A stretch of 64,000 nucleotides of DNA from DTPU01 sp963827855 (GCA_963827855.1 CAWHBY010000002.1:558001-622000), one strand, 5' to 3'. Shown: positions 36,383-46,778, counted from the stretch's first letter. Numbers and translations are program-made. The notes: generated by a model from the letters alone, not told the origin.

Positions 36383-38673
36383 TCAGGGATGGTTGAGACA
36401 CAGATCGGCCTCGCCCAGGCGCCGCAGATCATCGAGGGCGCGACTGAGTTGGGCCAGGGCCGCCGCGGACGGAGCTTCCTCGAAGAACATCCGCTCCGTG
36501 ACTCGCTCGACCTCCGGTGCGGCACCGTAGAACTCGTTGCCGACGGCTGACAAGCTGGCCGCAGGACCGAGATGCGGGTCCGGCTTGGCGCCGTACCAAC
36601 TGGAGCCCCACACGACGAGATCCACGGGCGCCGCGCCTTGCTGTTTCATGCGCATCCGTTTCGGCTCCTGGTAGAACTGGTAGGGGCCGATCGCGATCTG
36701 ACCGTGGTAGTTGCGGATATCGACCAGGTTGTTCTTCTCCGGGTCGTTCGAGGAAAACGAATGGAACTTGGCCCCGGTGATCGTGGCGCGGCCGGGCGGA
36801 TCATCCGCTGAGCCCTCGAACAGATAGCCGTTGTCGGCCTGCTCCACGTAGAAATCGCTCATCACGATGCTGTGGTTGTCCCGCAGATACAGGCCGTGAG
36901 TCACGATGGTGGCCAGGCGGGTCTGGAAGCCCAGCAGGCCGTCGCGCGCCGGGTCCTTCCCTTCGACCACGACGGAGCCCTCGTAGCTGCAGTTGGCGAG
37001 CACGGTCGCCCTTGCCGCAGTCGACGAAGCGCAGGTTGCCCTGGACATGCGGCATGACGATCACATCCTTCTCGCCCAGGCTGCTAAAACGCAGGCCTTT
37101 TGCATGCGGCGCCTTCTGATACATCCCGAAGACGTAAACTCCGTCGTACGTCATGTGTGAAACACGCCCGGAGCCCAACTGATGAATGTCGATGCTGTTG
37201 TTCATCGCGCCCGCGTCGTGGGCACCGACCATGAGATCCTCAAGCGTGACCCGCTGTGGATCCCGGACCTCGACCATGACGCCGCCTGCGGGACCTTTCC
37301 AGATCAGTTGGGTGCACCAGCCGCTGCCGCCCACGTAGAAGTCCTTCCCCGTGACGCGCAGCGTGCTCGTGATGACGTAGCGTCCCGTGGGCAGGTAGGC
37401 GAGCGATCCTCCCGAGGCCGCCCCCGCGGCATCAATCGCCTTCTGAATCGACGTCGTGTCGTCTGCAATCCCATCACCCCGGGCGCCGAAGTCACGGCGC
37501 GCGTCGAACACACGGCCGGGCAGGGGCACGTCTTCGGCCAGGAAGCTCTGCGCACGCCGAGCGGATCACCCCTTTGCGTTCGCCCGCCGGGATGGCGATC
37601 AGCATCGGCCGCGCGCCCTGCGTCAGCCCGGGCGCGCCGTGAACCTGGTTGCCGGAGACGAGCAGTCGCTGGCCCTCGCTCAGCACCCGGACGGGCGGCA
37701 AACCGGCTTGCTGGTTGTCCTTTGGCGGACGAGTGAAAACGCAATCGAAGAGCAACACCGGCGGACGAGAGAGGAGGATAGCCCCTTCCGGATTCTTCCA
37801 CCCTTCGACGTGACAATCCTGGAGGGTGAGCGGTGCAACGGACGATTGTCTCAACACGAACGCCTGCGAGTTGAGTGAGGTCGAACGGCGGATGGAACTG
37901 CAGTGCTCGGAGCCGTCGCGGAGGTCCGCCACCCGGCTTGCTTCAAAATGGCAGTTGCGGACGTAGAAGTTGCCGTGATCGCAGTCGATCGCGATGCCGC
38001 ATTCACGGAATTCGCAGCCATCGAACGTGTAGTCGTAGTCGTTGAATCTCAGGAAGGCGACGCCCCGCTCGCAGTTCTCAAACAGGCAATTCTCGAAAGT
38101 AGTTTCCGCCAGCGCCTGGCCTTCATTCGAATGGTCCTCGAGGACGGCGGCATTCGTGAAGCCCTGAAAACGCAGGTGCCGGTGCGTGACTTCCGTCTGA
38201 AATCCCTGCGTCGCCTGGTAATGGAATCCCACACCTGCCTTGCCTCGACCATCCAGGGCAAGGCCGACGAACCGCGAATAGGCCACGCCATCGATCCGCA
38301 ACATCGTCCCGCCCTCGGCTCCATCCCAGACCCACTTCGTCTCGCGACCGTGCCCGACAATCAGTCCACCGATCCACCGGCCACCCGCGGGGTTCTTGAG
38401 CACGAGCGGCGCGGTGATCCGGTACGTGCCGGGAGGGAAGTAGAGGATTGAGCCGTCGCGCACTCTGGCCAGGGCCTTCTGGATCGCCGCCGTATCATCG
38501 GCTTGTCCGTCGCCGATCGCGGCCGGCGTGACGTCGGTCTTCAGATTGATCCAATCAGAGCGCTCCTCCCAGCGGAGCGCCGGGATCTGGGGAGGCGCGG
38601 CGATTCCGACAGACAGTCCGGCCCCGAGGAAAAGGCAAATCATCACGCTCAGTGGGCCAATGCGATTGATCAT
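36383..38673 (-). pseudogene. Two-domain pectate-lyase-fold (Pectate_lyase_3) protein, two frameshifts
   Basis: After a signal peptide (SVMICLFLGAGLSVGIAA) the first beta-helix domain begins INLKTDVTPAAIGDGQADDT, the usual start of this fold. A second domain begins FDARRDFGARGDGIADDTTS. The two halves are in different frames (break near 37550), and the end of the second domain (NCSYEGSVVVEGKDPARDG onwards) is in a third arrangement (break near 37015). Correcting two indels gives one protein of about 760 residues. Such proteins are polysaccharide lyases, epimerases or hydrolases; no catalytic residues can be assigned. The ATG overlaps the DUF5060 stop by 4 bases. Confidence 0.75.
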
Positions 38674-39293
38674 ACTCTCCTCAACGCAGTTTCGTCAGAT
38701 GGAGCACCCAATCGCCATTTCGCGGCGGGATAAACTGCGGTATCAGAACACTCTGTCTCCCACCGCCACGTTCCGGCCGACGGGAATCCGCAACGAATGC
38801 GGAAGGTGCTTCCGCCGTCCCAGAACCCGTAGGCGCGGAGCGTGCGGCCGTCGGGGCCGGTGTAGTTCACCCGCAGGGTCACTTCGGCGTAGGGATTGGC
38901 GTAACTTCGCGTGCTGCTCAGGGCGTGCTCCCACCGCTGCCAGACGTGCACCCCGGGTGCAGGCTCGCTCAGCGACTCTGCCTGGAGGACCTGCGCATGT
39001 TCCAGAGCTGCCTTCAACGCGGGCTGCTCGTTGTCGGATTGCCATGCCCCGAGGTCAACGTGCCCAACGCGAGGCCGGCGGCGGATATCCTCGGTGACGT
39101 CTGGAAGGGGCGGGGCTTTCGCAAACCACGCCGGGACCGGCGTGGTCGGGCGTGCCTCACTGATGCCTCGTGTCGCCTCGCTGAGTGCACCGCGCCCGCC
39201 TTCGACCTTCTCGCCAGCGGCTTGCTGCCACGCCGTCAAAGCCCCGAACAGAATCAGTGCTATCGCGGGGACAGGAATCCGGTGCTTTCGCAT
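38670..39293 (-). CDS. Stand-alone secreted DUF5060 module
   Basis: This protein has 207 residues with a signal peptide (IPVPAIALILFGALTAWQQA). The C-terminal half matches the DUF5060 beta-sandwich that normally precedes a glycoside-hydrolase TIM barrel (WEHALSSTRSYANPYAEVTL, YGFWDGGSTFRIRCGFPSAG, WRWETECSD). Here the chain ends right after it and no barrel follows; the next gene starts by an ATGA overlap. It could be a free carbohydrate-binding helper or a truncated enzyme. It lies 33 bases after the GH2 gene. SD GGAG is present upstream. Confidence 0.65.
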   Translation of the reverse strand: MRKHRIPVPAIALILFGALTAWQQAAGEKVEGGRGALSEATRGISEARPTTPVPAWFAKAPPLPDVTEDIRRRPRVGHVDLGAWQSDNEQPALKAALEHAQVLQAESLSEPAPGVHVWQRWEHALSSTRSYANPYAEVTLRVNYTGPDGRTLRAYGFWDGGSTFRIRCGFPSAGTWRWETECSDTAVYPAAKWRLGAPSDETALRRV

Positions 39294-39326
39294 ATGCGCG
39301 TCTCCAATGATCGCCGGAAGGGACCC

Positions 39327-42060
39327 TCATGGGGTCTCCTCCAGCATACGGATCAAGACTTTCTCTGCCACCGGGTCATAGTCCGGCTGTGAGCGATCTA
39401 CGCGGCGCTGCACGTCGAGTTGCGAGAAGAGAATCGTCCCCTTGCCACTAGCGACCAACACCTCGGCCGCCACGCAGGTCTTGGGATCTCTCGCCCACAG
39501 AATCTTGCCGGCGGCAGCCAACGCCGGACCGTCCATACTCCCCGCAGCGACTGTCCCGGGAAGGCCGTTCCATCGCATCAGCCACTCGGGCTGGATGCCG
39601 CCTAGCATCGAGTGTTTCGAGTCCGGATAGAGGAAGGCCCGCGATCCACGCGTATCGCCCATCTTGATGTCGCACAGCTCAGTCCAGTCCCAGGAGCGGG
39701 TGGCCAGCACGACCACGCGACCGCCAGCAGCAGCGAACTCACGAAGGGCCTGAGCCCGCTGCTTCTCGCCCGGGGTCAGGTGAGCAGCGTCCCATATGAC
39801 GACCACCTGTCGCCTGGGCACAAGCCCGTCAAGGTCTTGATCTACTTGCAGTCCCCGCGATCGAAACCAGGCATCGGCAGCCGCGTCGCCTCCGAGAACC
39901 ACGAACCGGCGAGAGCGGAGAGCTGCAGGAACCTCCGGCGGCCGCACCGCCCGGACGAACCGCTGGCTGAGCACCGGCCGCCCGGGGATGCCGGTCGTAC
40001 GGGCCGTCAGCCAGTAGCTTCCTTCGCGCTCGGGCAGCTTCCAGGTGATAGGCGTCTTGTCAGGGTGTCGGCCTTCAGGGTGAAGTCGTAGCTCCACCGG
40101 GCCAGAGGCCGATCGAGACACGCAGCTTCCGGGATGAACTCGGGGCACTCCTCGGTCAGGAGCAGATCGACGTGGATCGCGGCGTCGTGCCAGGAATCGT
40201 TGATCAGGTATAGATCGGTTCGTACCTCCTGGCCCGTCAGGTAGCTGGGATCGAAGAGGTCGAGGCTGGCCAGCACCGGCGACAGCGCACTGTGCCAGCA
40301 AGCGGAAACCGGCGAGGCAAAGCCGGCCTTCCACACCACACTGCCCTGGCCTGTCTCTTTGACGCGGGCTGCGAGCCGAGTCCGCGTCCAGCCTGCGTAC
40401 ATGTAGGGCAGCATGCCATCCAGACGGGCGCGGCGCATCGCCTCGGTGTGTTCCATGCCGAGCTGTGCGTAGGCCAGTGGCATCGGCGTCCTTGTCCTCC
40501 CTGCCCGTCCACTGGGTTGCTGGCCGGCCGAAGTAGTTCATGTACTCGCTATTGGTGACGAGGCCGGCCTTTCGCCTCGCGGAACCACGAGGGGATGCCC
40601 GGCATGAGATCTGCCCTCCAGCGTGTCTTCGACATTCCCACAGGTGTGCACGTCGTAGTTCTCCGCCGTGCCGCGTGTCGCCGGTGCGCATGGTCGGTCG
40701 TGTCGGGTCCAGGGCCCGCACGAAGTCGTGGTATGGTCCCATCTCCCACTCGCCGGTCGCGATTCGACTCGTTGGACAGCACCCACATGACCACCGCCGG
40801 GTGGTTCCAGAGCCGCCCCATCCAGCCAGCGGCGTCGCTGAGCACGTTGCGATGCCAGATGGCGTATTCCTCCGGCGTGAACTTGTAGTCCGCGTAGTTG
40901 TAGAGGCAAGGAAACTCCGCCAGGATCATGGTGCCGTTCTCGTCGCAGATATCGGCCCACAGGGGCGGCAGCGGCATGGTGTGCGTGCGGAAGGCGTTCA
41001 TGCTCATCTCGCGGGCCTCGGTGACGAGGTATTCGTACTCCTTGCCCTTGATGATGTCTCCCCAGTCCCACTCGAAGACGAGCTCCGAGCCGCGCAGCCG
41101 AAGGGTCTTGCCATTGAGCAGGTAGTGCCCGTCTGCTATGGTGATCTCGCGCATGCCGAAGCGAATGGTAGCGGCATCCAACACCTTCTCCCGTTGCCTC
41201 AGGCTGACATTGGCGGTGTAGAGGTGGGGCTCCTCATAGGTCCACGGCAGACAACTGGGCATCAGCACCTCGACGAAGAAGTGCTCACCGCCGAGACGGT
41301 CCGGACTTGGCGTGAGCCTGGCAGACCTCTGGCCTTGCCCTAAGACCATCCCGTCCGGCCAGGATTTGACCTGAGCGACGATCTCCAAGTCGTCCAGGCG
41401 GCCCAGGCCGGTCAGTGTGACACGGATCCTCACCCGGCTGCCGGCCAGATCCGGTATCGCCAGCACCCATTTCATGTAGGCTCTGTCGGCGAAGTCCATC
41501 CACACGTCATCCGTCACTTCCGGCAGCCCCACGCCGAAGCCCGCCGGGATCAAGGCATTGCCACTTCGGCTCTTGGGCACTCCCGCGGCGCCGCGGATCT
41601 TGAGCACGATCTGGTTGTCGTCGGCGGGTCTGATGACACCGGCAGGGACGATCACCTGAAACGGCCCGGTCGGTTCGTTCTCACCGACCTTCTGACCGTT
41701 GATGAAAGCCGCAGCCCCGCAGGCAATGCGATTCCATCGCAGCACTGCCAGGCCTTCGGCTTGGGCCGCAGTGACCTTGAAGCTCCGGCGAGCCCAAACG
41801 ACCTTTGTCTGGGTTGCCGCCTCTTGGCTCCACGGCATGAACGGCCCCGGCAGCACCACCGCCTTCCAATGGAGGTGATTCGCCCCGTCAGGGCTCTCGG
41901 CCTGCTCGCTGCCGTCGCCGGGTGAGAACTCCCATGTCCCGTTGAGCGACACCGAGTTCCCGCGCCGCCCCTCCCAATCGAGTGGATCTTGGACGGTATT
42001 CAACGAGGCCGCCATCGCAACGAACCCCGTCACGAAAAGAGATACAAGCAGCGACGCCAT
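39327..42060 (-). pseudogene. Secreted glycoside hydrolase family 2 enzyme, multiply frameshifted
   Basis: The intact 5' part (42060 to about 40745) has a signal peptide, the GH2 sugar-binding domain (SVSLNGTWEFSPGDG), an Ig-like domain and the start of the TIM barrel. The barrel includes FPCLYNYADYKFTPEEYAIW and HPAVVMWVLSNESNRD with the acid/base Glu. After that, fragments of the same protein appear in alternating frames: MGPYHDFVRALDPTRPTM, TAENYDVHTCGNVEDTLEG, MPGIPSWFREAK, NSEYMNYFGRPATQW, LGMEHTEAMRRARLDGMLPY, and the final 240 residues to 39327. At least five indels lie between 40050 and 40750. The enzyme is probably a beta-galactosidase/glucuronidase-like GH2; specificity is unknown. 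Confidence 0.75.
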
Positions 42061-42074
42061 TGCTCTCCGCAGTG

Positions 42075-44228
42075 CTACTGGATCGTGAAGGGGCTGTCAC
42101 TCATGTCAGACAGCGTCCCTTGCCCAGAGCTCGTGATCTTGATCGAATAACCGCTGCCCGGCTCAAGGTCAAGGTTGACTTCCCAGTTGTACGCGCCCGT
42201 GCTCGGCACAGTGGCGATCGTCGTGACTGGCACGTCATCCCTGTAGAGTCCGATCACCACGTCCTCTGCGATGTTGTCATCCCACCGGATGAAGTAGGAC
42301 AGGCCTCTCTTCCACAGTTCGCCGCCGTTGGGGACCGTGGCCTCGACCCTCGGCGGGACGGTCTGGAAAGAGGCCGCAGACCACCCGCTGGTACCTCCGT
42401 CGTTGGAGACCTTCACCCGCCAGTAATAGCGCGTGCCCGAGGTCACGTTTTGAAGGACATAGCCCATCTCTGTCACGGTCTCATCAAGCACCCGGTTGCC
42501 GAATAGGGCGTCTGTCGCCACCTGCAAGCGGTAGGAGCGTGCAAAGCCCCTTGGTGCCCAGTCCAGCTTGACGGGTTGTTCCTGGTTGACCGTGCTTTGG
42601 CTTTCTGGTGCACGAAGCACCGGGGCAAGGGGGATCTCAGGCAAGTCGGGATAGGCGAAGATGAACTCCCCCAGACGAGCGCCTGTTACCGTCAGCCTCT
42701 GCGAGGCCGCATCGTAGGTCGTGGGCAGTGCGGCAAAGACGCCCTGACTCGGGGTCACGCGGTGATAGACCCTCAACTGGGCTGGGTCGCGGAATAGCGG
42801 CGTGTCGAAGCAGAAGGTGTTATCCGGGATGGCCAGGCTGAGGTCGGCCTCCAGCGTATCGATGCCGGAACCCGAGAGCGTGATGCGCTCCACCAGCACG
42901 ACAGGGGCCTTGCCAGGGAACTGCGGAAACCTCGCCGCATCCAGGTGGCGGCGGACCACCATCGCGTTGTCGGGCGTGCCGCCCAGCCTGCTCACCGTGA
43001 CCGATACTCCCGCGTCAGGCGAATCGTAGGTCTGACCTGGCGCAACGCCGCGGTGCGTGGTCGATCGAACCAGATCTGGGCTATTCCAGACCTTCTTCAT
43101 GAATTGACTCTGTGACTTGTATCCAGGGGTAGACATCTCAAAGACCACGGCGCCATTGGGTGACAGCTCCGTGAGGATCGGGGTGGTGCCGGCGCGGGAG
43201 GCCGAGAACCAGCCGATAAGGGTGTTGCCGTTGGTGAATCGCTGGATACTGCCTACGCCTGGAGCCGAGATGTCCGGACTGTGGCGATACTCCCAGACCA
43301 GTGTGGCAGTCATGTTGACCTCATCCAGATGGTACTCCACCGCGCGCGTATATGGCCGGATGGCCAGGGTTGCCACGCCCCTGCCGTCGTCGAAGAACAC
43401 CAGATTGCCGTTGACCAGCCGATGCACGGAATGCTGCCCGATGAAGTAGTAGGGGGCATTCTCCGGATGCTCGCCAATGAACGTGAAGTCGCTGTTCTTG
43501 CCGCCCAGACGCCAGATGAGTTCGCCCGTGGTTCTGCTGACCTTCAGCACCTGGCAGAGCCCTCGCATGGACACCAAGTAATTGTTGTCCAGTGGATCGA
43601 GGGTAAACCAATTGACGTGGTCAAAGTCAATCGCCCTATCGGTCAGTACGTTGAAGGAATCGGTAAGAGGTATGTAGTCCAGGGTGCGCCACTGGAAGAT
43701 CACCCGCTTGTTGGCGTCAAGCTCCTGAAGAACGGCCCCCCCGACCTCGGCATCCGGCCGCCCGCCGCTGACGATCTGGCTTACGTCCATGCGGCGTGTT
43801 TCGCTCCCCATGAGGAGGGCATGCCCGTTGCACAGCAGTTCGAAGCCGTGGCCGTCCACAGTGTAGTCCCCTCCTACAGAAAAGGAATCGACCACTGCCA
43901 GCGATTCATCCCTAAGGACATAGCCATTGATCGCATCGTCGCGAACGGCAATCAGGCCATTAAGCATGACACATTCGGACAGTGTATCGGGCGTGCCGTA
44001 GAAGAGCACACGGCCGGAGTTGTCAAGGATGGCGTCGTAGCTAGTGGCGGCCGTGCCCTTTGTGCCAAAACTTCCAATGAACACCCCCGGAGCAGCCCCG
44101 CCATTGTCGGTGATGACCACGCGCGGAAAGTCCGACGGCAACGTGAGACCATCGCCCGCGGCAGCCCCAGCCAGACCCCACTCCAGGAACAATACGGCCG
44201 TCACGAAGCACACCCGGCTCATCTTCAT
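42075..44228 (-). CDS. Secreted arylsulfotransferase-like (ASST) propeller with Fn3 domain
   Basis: This protein has 717 residues with a signal peptide (VCFVTAVLFLEWGLAGAAAG). Residues of about 35-370 form a propeller resembling bacterial arylsulfate sulfotransferases (VDGHGFELLCNGHALLMGSE, IDFDHVNWFTLDPLDNNYLV and IGQHSVHRLVNGNLVFFDDG place His residues in the expected blades). A middle beta domain, an Fn3 module (APRGFARSYRLQVATDALFG) and a terminal Ig-like domain follow. ASST moves sulfate between phenolic donors and acceptors; Planctomycete relatives are mostly uncharacterised. SD GGAGG precedes the ATG. It is the first gene of a four-gene operon, 14 bases before GH2. Confidence 0.72.
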   Translation of the reverse strand: MKMSRVCFVTAVLFLEWGLAGAAAGDGLTLPSDFPRVVITDNGGAAPGVFIGSFGTKGTAATSYDAILDNSGRVLFYGTPDTLSECVMLNGLIAVRDDAINGYVLRDESLAVVDSFSVGGDYTVDGHGFELLCNGHALLMGSETRRMDVSQIVSGGRPDAEVGGAVLQELDANKRVIFQWRTLDYIPLTDSFNVLTDRAIDFDHVNWFTLDPLDNNYLVSMRGLCQVLKVSRTTGELIWRLGGKNSDFTFIGEHPENAPYYFIGQHSVHRLVNGNLVFFDDGRGVATLAIRPYTRAVEYHLDEVNMTATLVWEYRHSPDISAPGVGSIQRFTNGNTLIGWFSASRAGTTPILTELSPNGAVVFEMSTPGYKSQSQFMKKVWNSPDLVRSTTHRGVAPGQTYDSPDAGVSVTVSRLGGTPDNAMVVRRHLDAARFPQFPGKAPVVLVERITLSGSGIDTLEADLSLAIPDNTFCFDTPLFRDPAQLRVYHRVTPSQGVFAALPTTYDAASQRLTVTGARLGEFIFAYPDLPEIPLAPVLRAPESQSTVNQEQPVKLDWAPRGFARSYRLQVATDALFGNRVLDETVTEMGYVLQNVTSGTRYYWRVKVSNDGGTSGWSAASFQTVPPRVEATVPNGGELWKRGLSYFIRWDDNIAEDVVIGLYRDDVPVTTIATVPSTGAYNWEVNLDLEPGSGYSIKITSSGQGTLSDMSDSPFTIQ

Positions 44229-44375
44229 CGTCGCACCTCCTCCATTGGCCCTACCTCACTCAACCACAGACCGTGGGTCTTGCCGGTGCACCATGCGTGG
44301 CAGCCTGCGATACCCACTTCCTCAGCGAGGATACTGCATTTGACCCCGTAGACCTCCTCCTGCGGCAGATATGCT

Positions 44376-44405
44376 ACTTTACCACAGTACGACATTCGAT
44401 GTCAA
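44376..44405 (-). promoter_or_regulatory. Sigma70-type promoter of the ASST/GH2 operon
   Basis: On the minus strand TTGACA (44405-44400) and TAAAGT (44381-44376) are separated by 18 bases. The predicted transcript begins near 44370 and has a leader of about 140 bases before the ATG at 44228. It lies between the Gfo/Idh stop and the ASST gene, so this operon is probably expressed independently. Confidence 0.6.
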
Positions 44406-44419
44406 CGGCACGGTGCCCA

Positions 44420-45763
44420 TCAAGGGATGGACCAACCCTGGCGGTACGACTTTCCCAGATGCTTCTCGGCCTCGGCCAGGTTGGGGATACTCATGGAGAC
44501 AGGGTCCCACTGGAGGGTCTTTCCGGCGAAGTGCATGCCGACGTTGCCAAGCAGAACCGCCTCGGTCAGCGGCCCTGAGTAATCGAAGTTCGCATCCGGT
44601 CTTCCCTTGCCCAGGCAGGCGTCGACCCACTGCTGATAGTGGTCAATGTTGCCCAACTGGGGCCTCTTGTAGCCTTCGAACTTCTCCTTCGGATAGAGCT
44701 GCGGCCCAGACCAGTGAGGAAGTACCATCACGCCCTCCTCACCGATGAAGATCGAACCTGAGGCAGGCAGCTTGTATTCAGAGGGCGCGGGCACAAGATC
44801 GCGGGATGGAACCCTCTCGCCGTTGGCCCAGGTCCCCCGGATCGTCTTGCCGGCAGTATACGGAGTGCTCGCGAATTCATAGTGGACGATCTGCCAGGCC
44901 GGATAGGTCTCTGTATTGTAGTCCGAGACCTCGGTCATGATGGATAGCGGTGCCCCGAGCTTGAGGCCGGTGAAGACCGGGTCCAGGATGTGGCAGCCAA
45001 AATCGCCCATCACCCCGCCGCCGAACGACTGCCACCCCCGCCACTTGGCAGGATGGTAGGTGTCTGCCTTGAACGGCCGCATCGGCGCAACGCCGATCCA
45101 ACGGTCCCAGTCCAGGGTCTCCGGGACCGGGTCCTCGCCTTCGGGCCGCGAAGTGGCCGTGGTCCAGACCGCGGAGCCGCTCTGCCAACTGTGAAACTCC
45201 TTGACCTTGCCGATGCCGCCGGACTGGAGGATGGCGACCGCCATCCTGTAGGCGATGTCCGCGTGGATCTGGATGCCCATCTGCGTCATGACGCCCGCCT
45301 TGCGGGCGGCCAGGGTCAGGGCCCGGACCTCGTGGACCGTGTGGGCCAGGGGCTTCTGGCAGTATACGTGCCTGCCCTTCTTCAAGGCACTGAAGGCGAT
45401 GGGTGCGTGCATGTGGTCTGGCGTGGAGACATTGACCGAGTCGATCCTGTCGGCCTCCCTGTCCAGCAGCTCCCGCCAGTCCCTGTAGAGCCGGACCGAA
45501 CCGGCCTTGCCCTCGGTCATCAGAAACTCGCTGGCCTTCATCAGGTTGGCCAGATCCACGTCGCAGAGGGCGACGATGTCGGTCGTCCCTCCTGCCAGGA
45601 TCGACCTCAGATCGGACATTCCCATGCCGCCCACGCCGATGCAGGCGTGCTGAAGCCTGCGGCTGGGAGGTTGGGCCGAGGACAGCCTGGGCAGGAAGAG
45701 GATGGAGCCGAGTGCTACTGAGCTTTGGAGGAAACGACGCCGGTTCATCCTGCTTCTCGTCAT
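44420..45763 (-). CDS. Tat-exported Gfo/Idh/MocA family oxidoreductase
   Basis: This protein has 447 residues from ATG 45763 (GGAG seven bases upstream); an ATG at 45748 is the alternative. The Tat signal is MNRRRFLQSSVALGSILFLP. The Rossmann domain starts HACIGVGGMGMSDLRSIL with the acceptor-pocket ALCDVD. The family motif KGRHVYCQKPLAHTVHEVRA contains the catalytic Lys. The C-terminal alpha/beta domain includes GGGVMGDFGCHILDPVFTGL. These NAD(P)-dependent enzymes act on sugars or sugar derivatives. Export by Tat is common for the Planctomycete branch, which may use a tightly held cofactor. Confidence 0.9.
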   Translation of the reverse strand: MTRSRMNRRRFLQSSVALGSILFLPRLSSAQPPSRRLQHACIGVGGMGMSDLRSILAGGTTDIVALCDVDLANLMKASEFLMTEGKAGSVRLYRDWRELLDREADRIDSVNVSTPDHMHAPIAFSALKKGRHVYCQKPLAHTVHEVRALTLAARKAGVMTQMGIQIHADIAYRMAVAILQSGGIGKVKEFHSWQSGSAVWTTATSRPEGEDPVPETLDWDRWIGVAPMRPFKADTYHPAKWRGWQSFGGGVMGDFGCHILDPVFTGLKLGAPLSIMTEVSDYNTETYPAWQIVHYEFASTPYTAGKTIRGTWANGERVPSRDLVPAPSEYKLPASGSIFIGEEGVMVLPHWSGPQLYPKEKFEGYKRPQLGNIDHYQQWVDACLGKGRPDANFDYSGPLTEAVLLGNVGMHFAGKTLQWDPVSMSIPNLAEAEKHLGKSYRQGWSIP

Positions 45764-45895
45764 CTGCCAGCTCCGAATCGATTGGGGGACGAGGCGAAGT
45801 CCCCGTCCAAACCCGTCTGACGGCCGGGCCGGCGAGGCCGCCGGCCACCGTGCACTACGGTAGCCTGATGCAGGCCCGGACACAAGGGGATTTCG

Positions 45896-46230
45896 TCATT
45901 GGGGGGCAGACACGGTGTGGATCGGGACCTCGTCGCTGGGATGGCCCGGGTCCACAAAGCCGTGGCGGTCGCCCACGGCAAATGTCCCTGCTGGGATCCG
46001 AGCAAACGGGAGTACGGGGCGTGGATCTTGTGGTCCGCGTCTTCCCCGAAGGTCGAGGTGAAGCCCTGGGTCTATCGGGTGTCCGGGACGTTCAGCATGC
46101 CCCAGACGCCGGACGCAACGCCGCCGCCCGTTTGGGCGCACAAGGTGGGGGTTGCTGTCTCTATCCTGTGGCTGACAAGCCCCGCTGCGCAGATCGCCAG
46201 GATGAGCGATATGACTGTCTTCAGATTCAT
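45896..46230 (-). pseudogene. Remnant of a DUF1566/formylglycine-generating-enzyme-like gene
   Basis: From ATG 46230 (GGGAGG upstream) a signal peptide (KTVISLILAICAAGLVSH) leads into GVWGMLNVPDTR followed by an in-frame TAG at 46072. Reading through gives TQGFTSTFGEDADHKIHAPY, which is the typical opening of DUF1566 (Lcl) proteins, so the TAG probably replaced a CAG. About 50 bases later another frame gives RIPAGTFAVGDRHGFVDPGH and PSDEVPIHTV, the opening of an FGE-sulfatase domain. That stops at 45896 with no remainder of the domain. It is a broken composite of sulfatase-maturase type. Confidence 0.55.
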
Positions 46231-46481
46231 GATACCTCCCTTTGCGCGGCCTGAGACTGAAAAGCCACCCCGGACACACGATCTCAAGAATCCTACCGCC
46301 TTCATCTGAAACACCTTCCTACAACACACCCGTGGGACTCGTCCGAACCGGACGATCGTCCTCCAGGGATAGGAACGCAAGATGGGGCGGGCAATCTACA
46401 GGCTTGACGGCGAGAGGCCTCGAATACGCCCAGCACCGCCTGTCTCTGCCCTCGACGGTTGTATCCAAAGTCGGAGCCCTT

Positions 46482-46659
46482 AGAGCCTATCCGAAAACCT
46501 GTTTTGTGCCGAGATCGAGCGAGAAGGCCGGGGGCAAGGCGGCAGGCGGAAAAGGCCCGGAGGCGTGCTTGTAGGCACGTCGAGGACCTTTTTCGCCGAC
46601 AACGCAGACCCCGGGCTTCGCAGCCGATCGCAGCAGAAAGAGGTTTTCGGATAGGCTCT
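46482..46659. mobile_element. MITE with perfect 19-bp terminal inverted repeats
   Basis: AGAGCCTATCCGAAAACCT (46482-46500) is repeated exactly, inverted, at 46641-46659. The 178-base element is GC-rich, has no ORF that looks coding, and carries further internal dyads. No clear target-site duplication is visible (CTT on the left, TTG on the right). The ends resemble those of IS5-type elements, which is only an impression. Outside the element the 46231-46778 gap shows nothing else recognisable. Confidence 0.75.
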
Positions 46660-46778
46660 TGGTCCATTCCAGCCCCTGTAACCTCTCGGCTTCGTGTGGA
46701 CACTTGCCTTAGAGAGCCCTAGGATGACGCCTGCACGAGCCGGCGGGCACCGATGGCGACTGGATCTTGGAGGTACGT

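Noticed and set aside
36272..36550. Small plus-strand ORF in the algI/pectate-lyase gap
   Set aside because: Only its first few codons lie in the gap and the remainder is antisense to the pectate-lyase-like gene; there is no SD.
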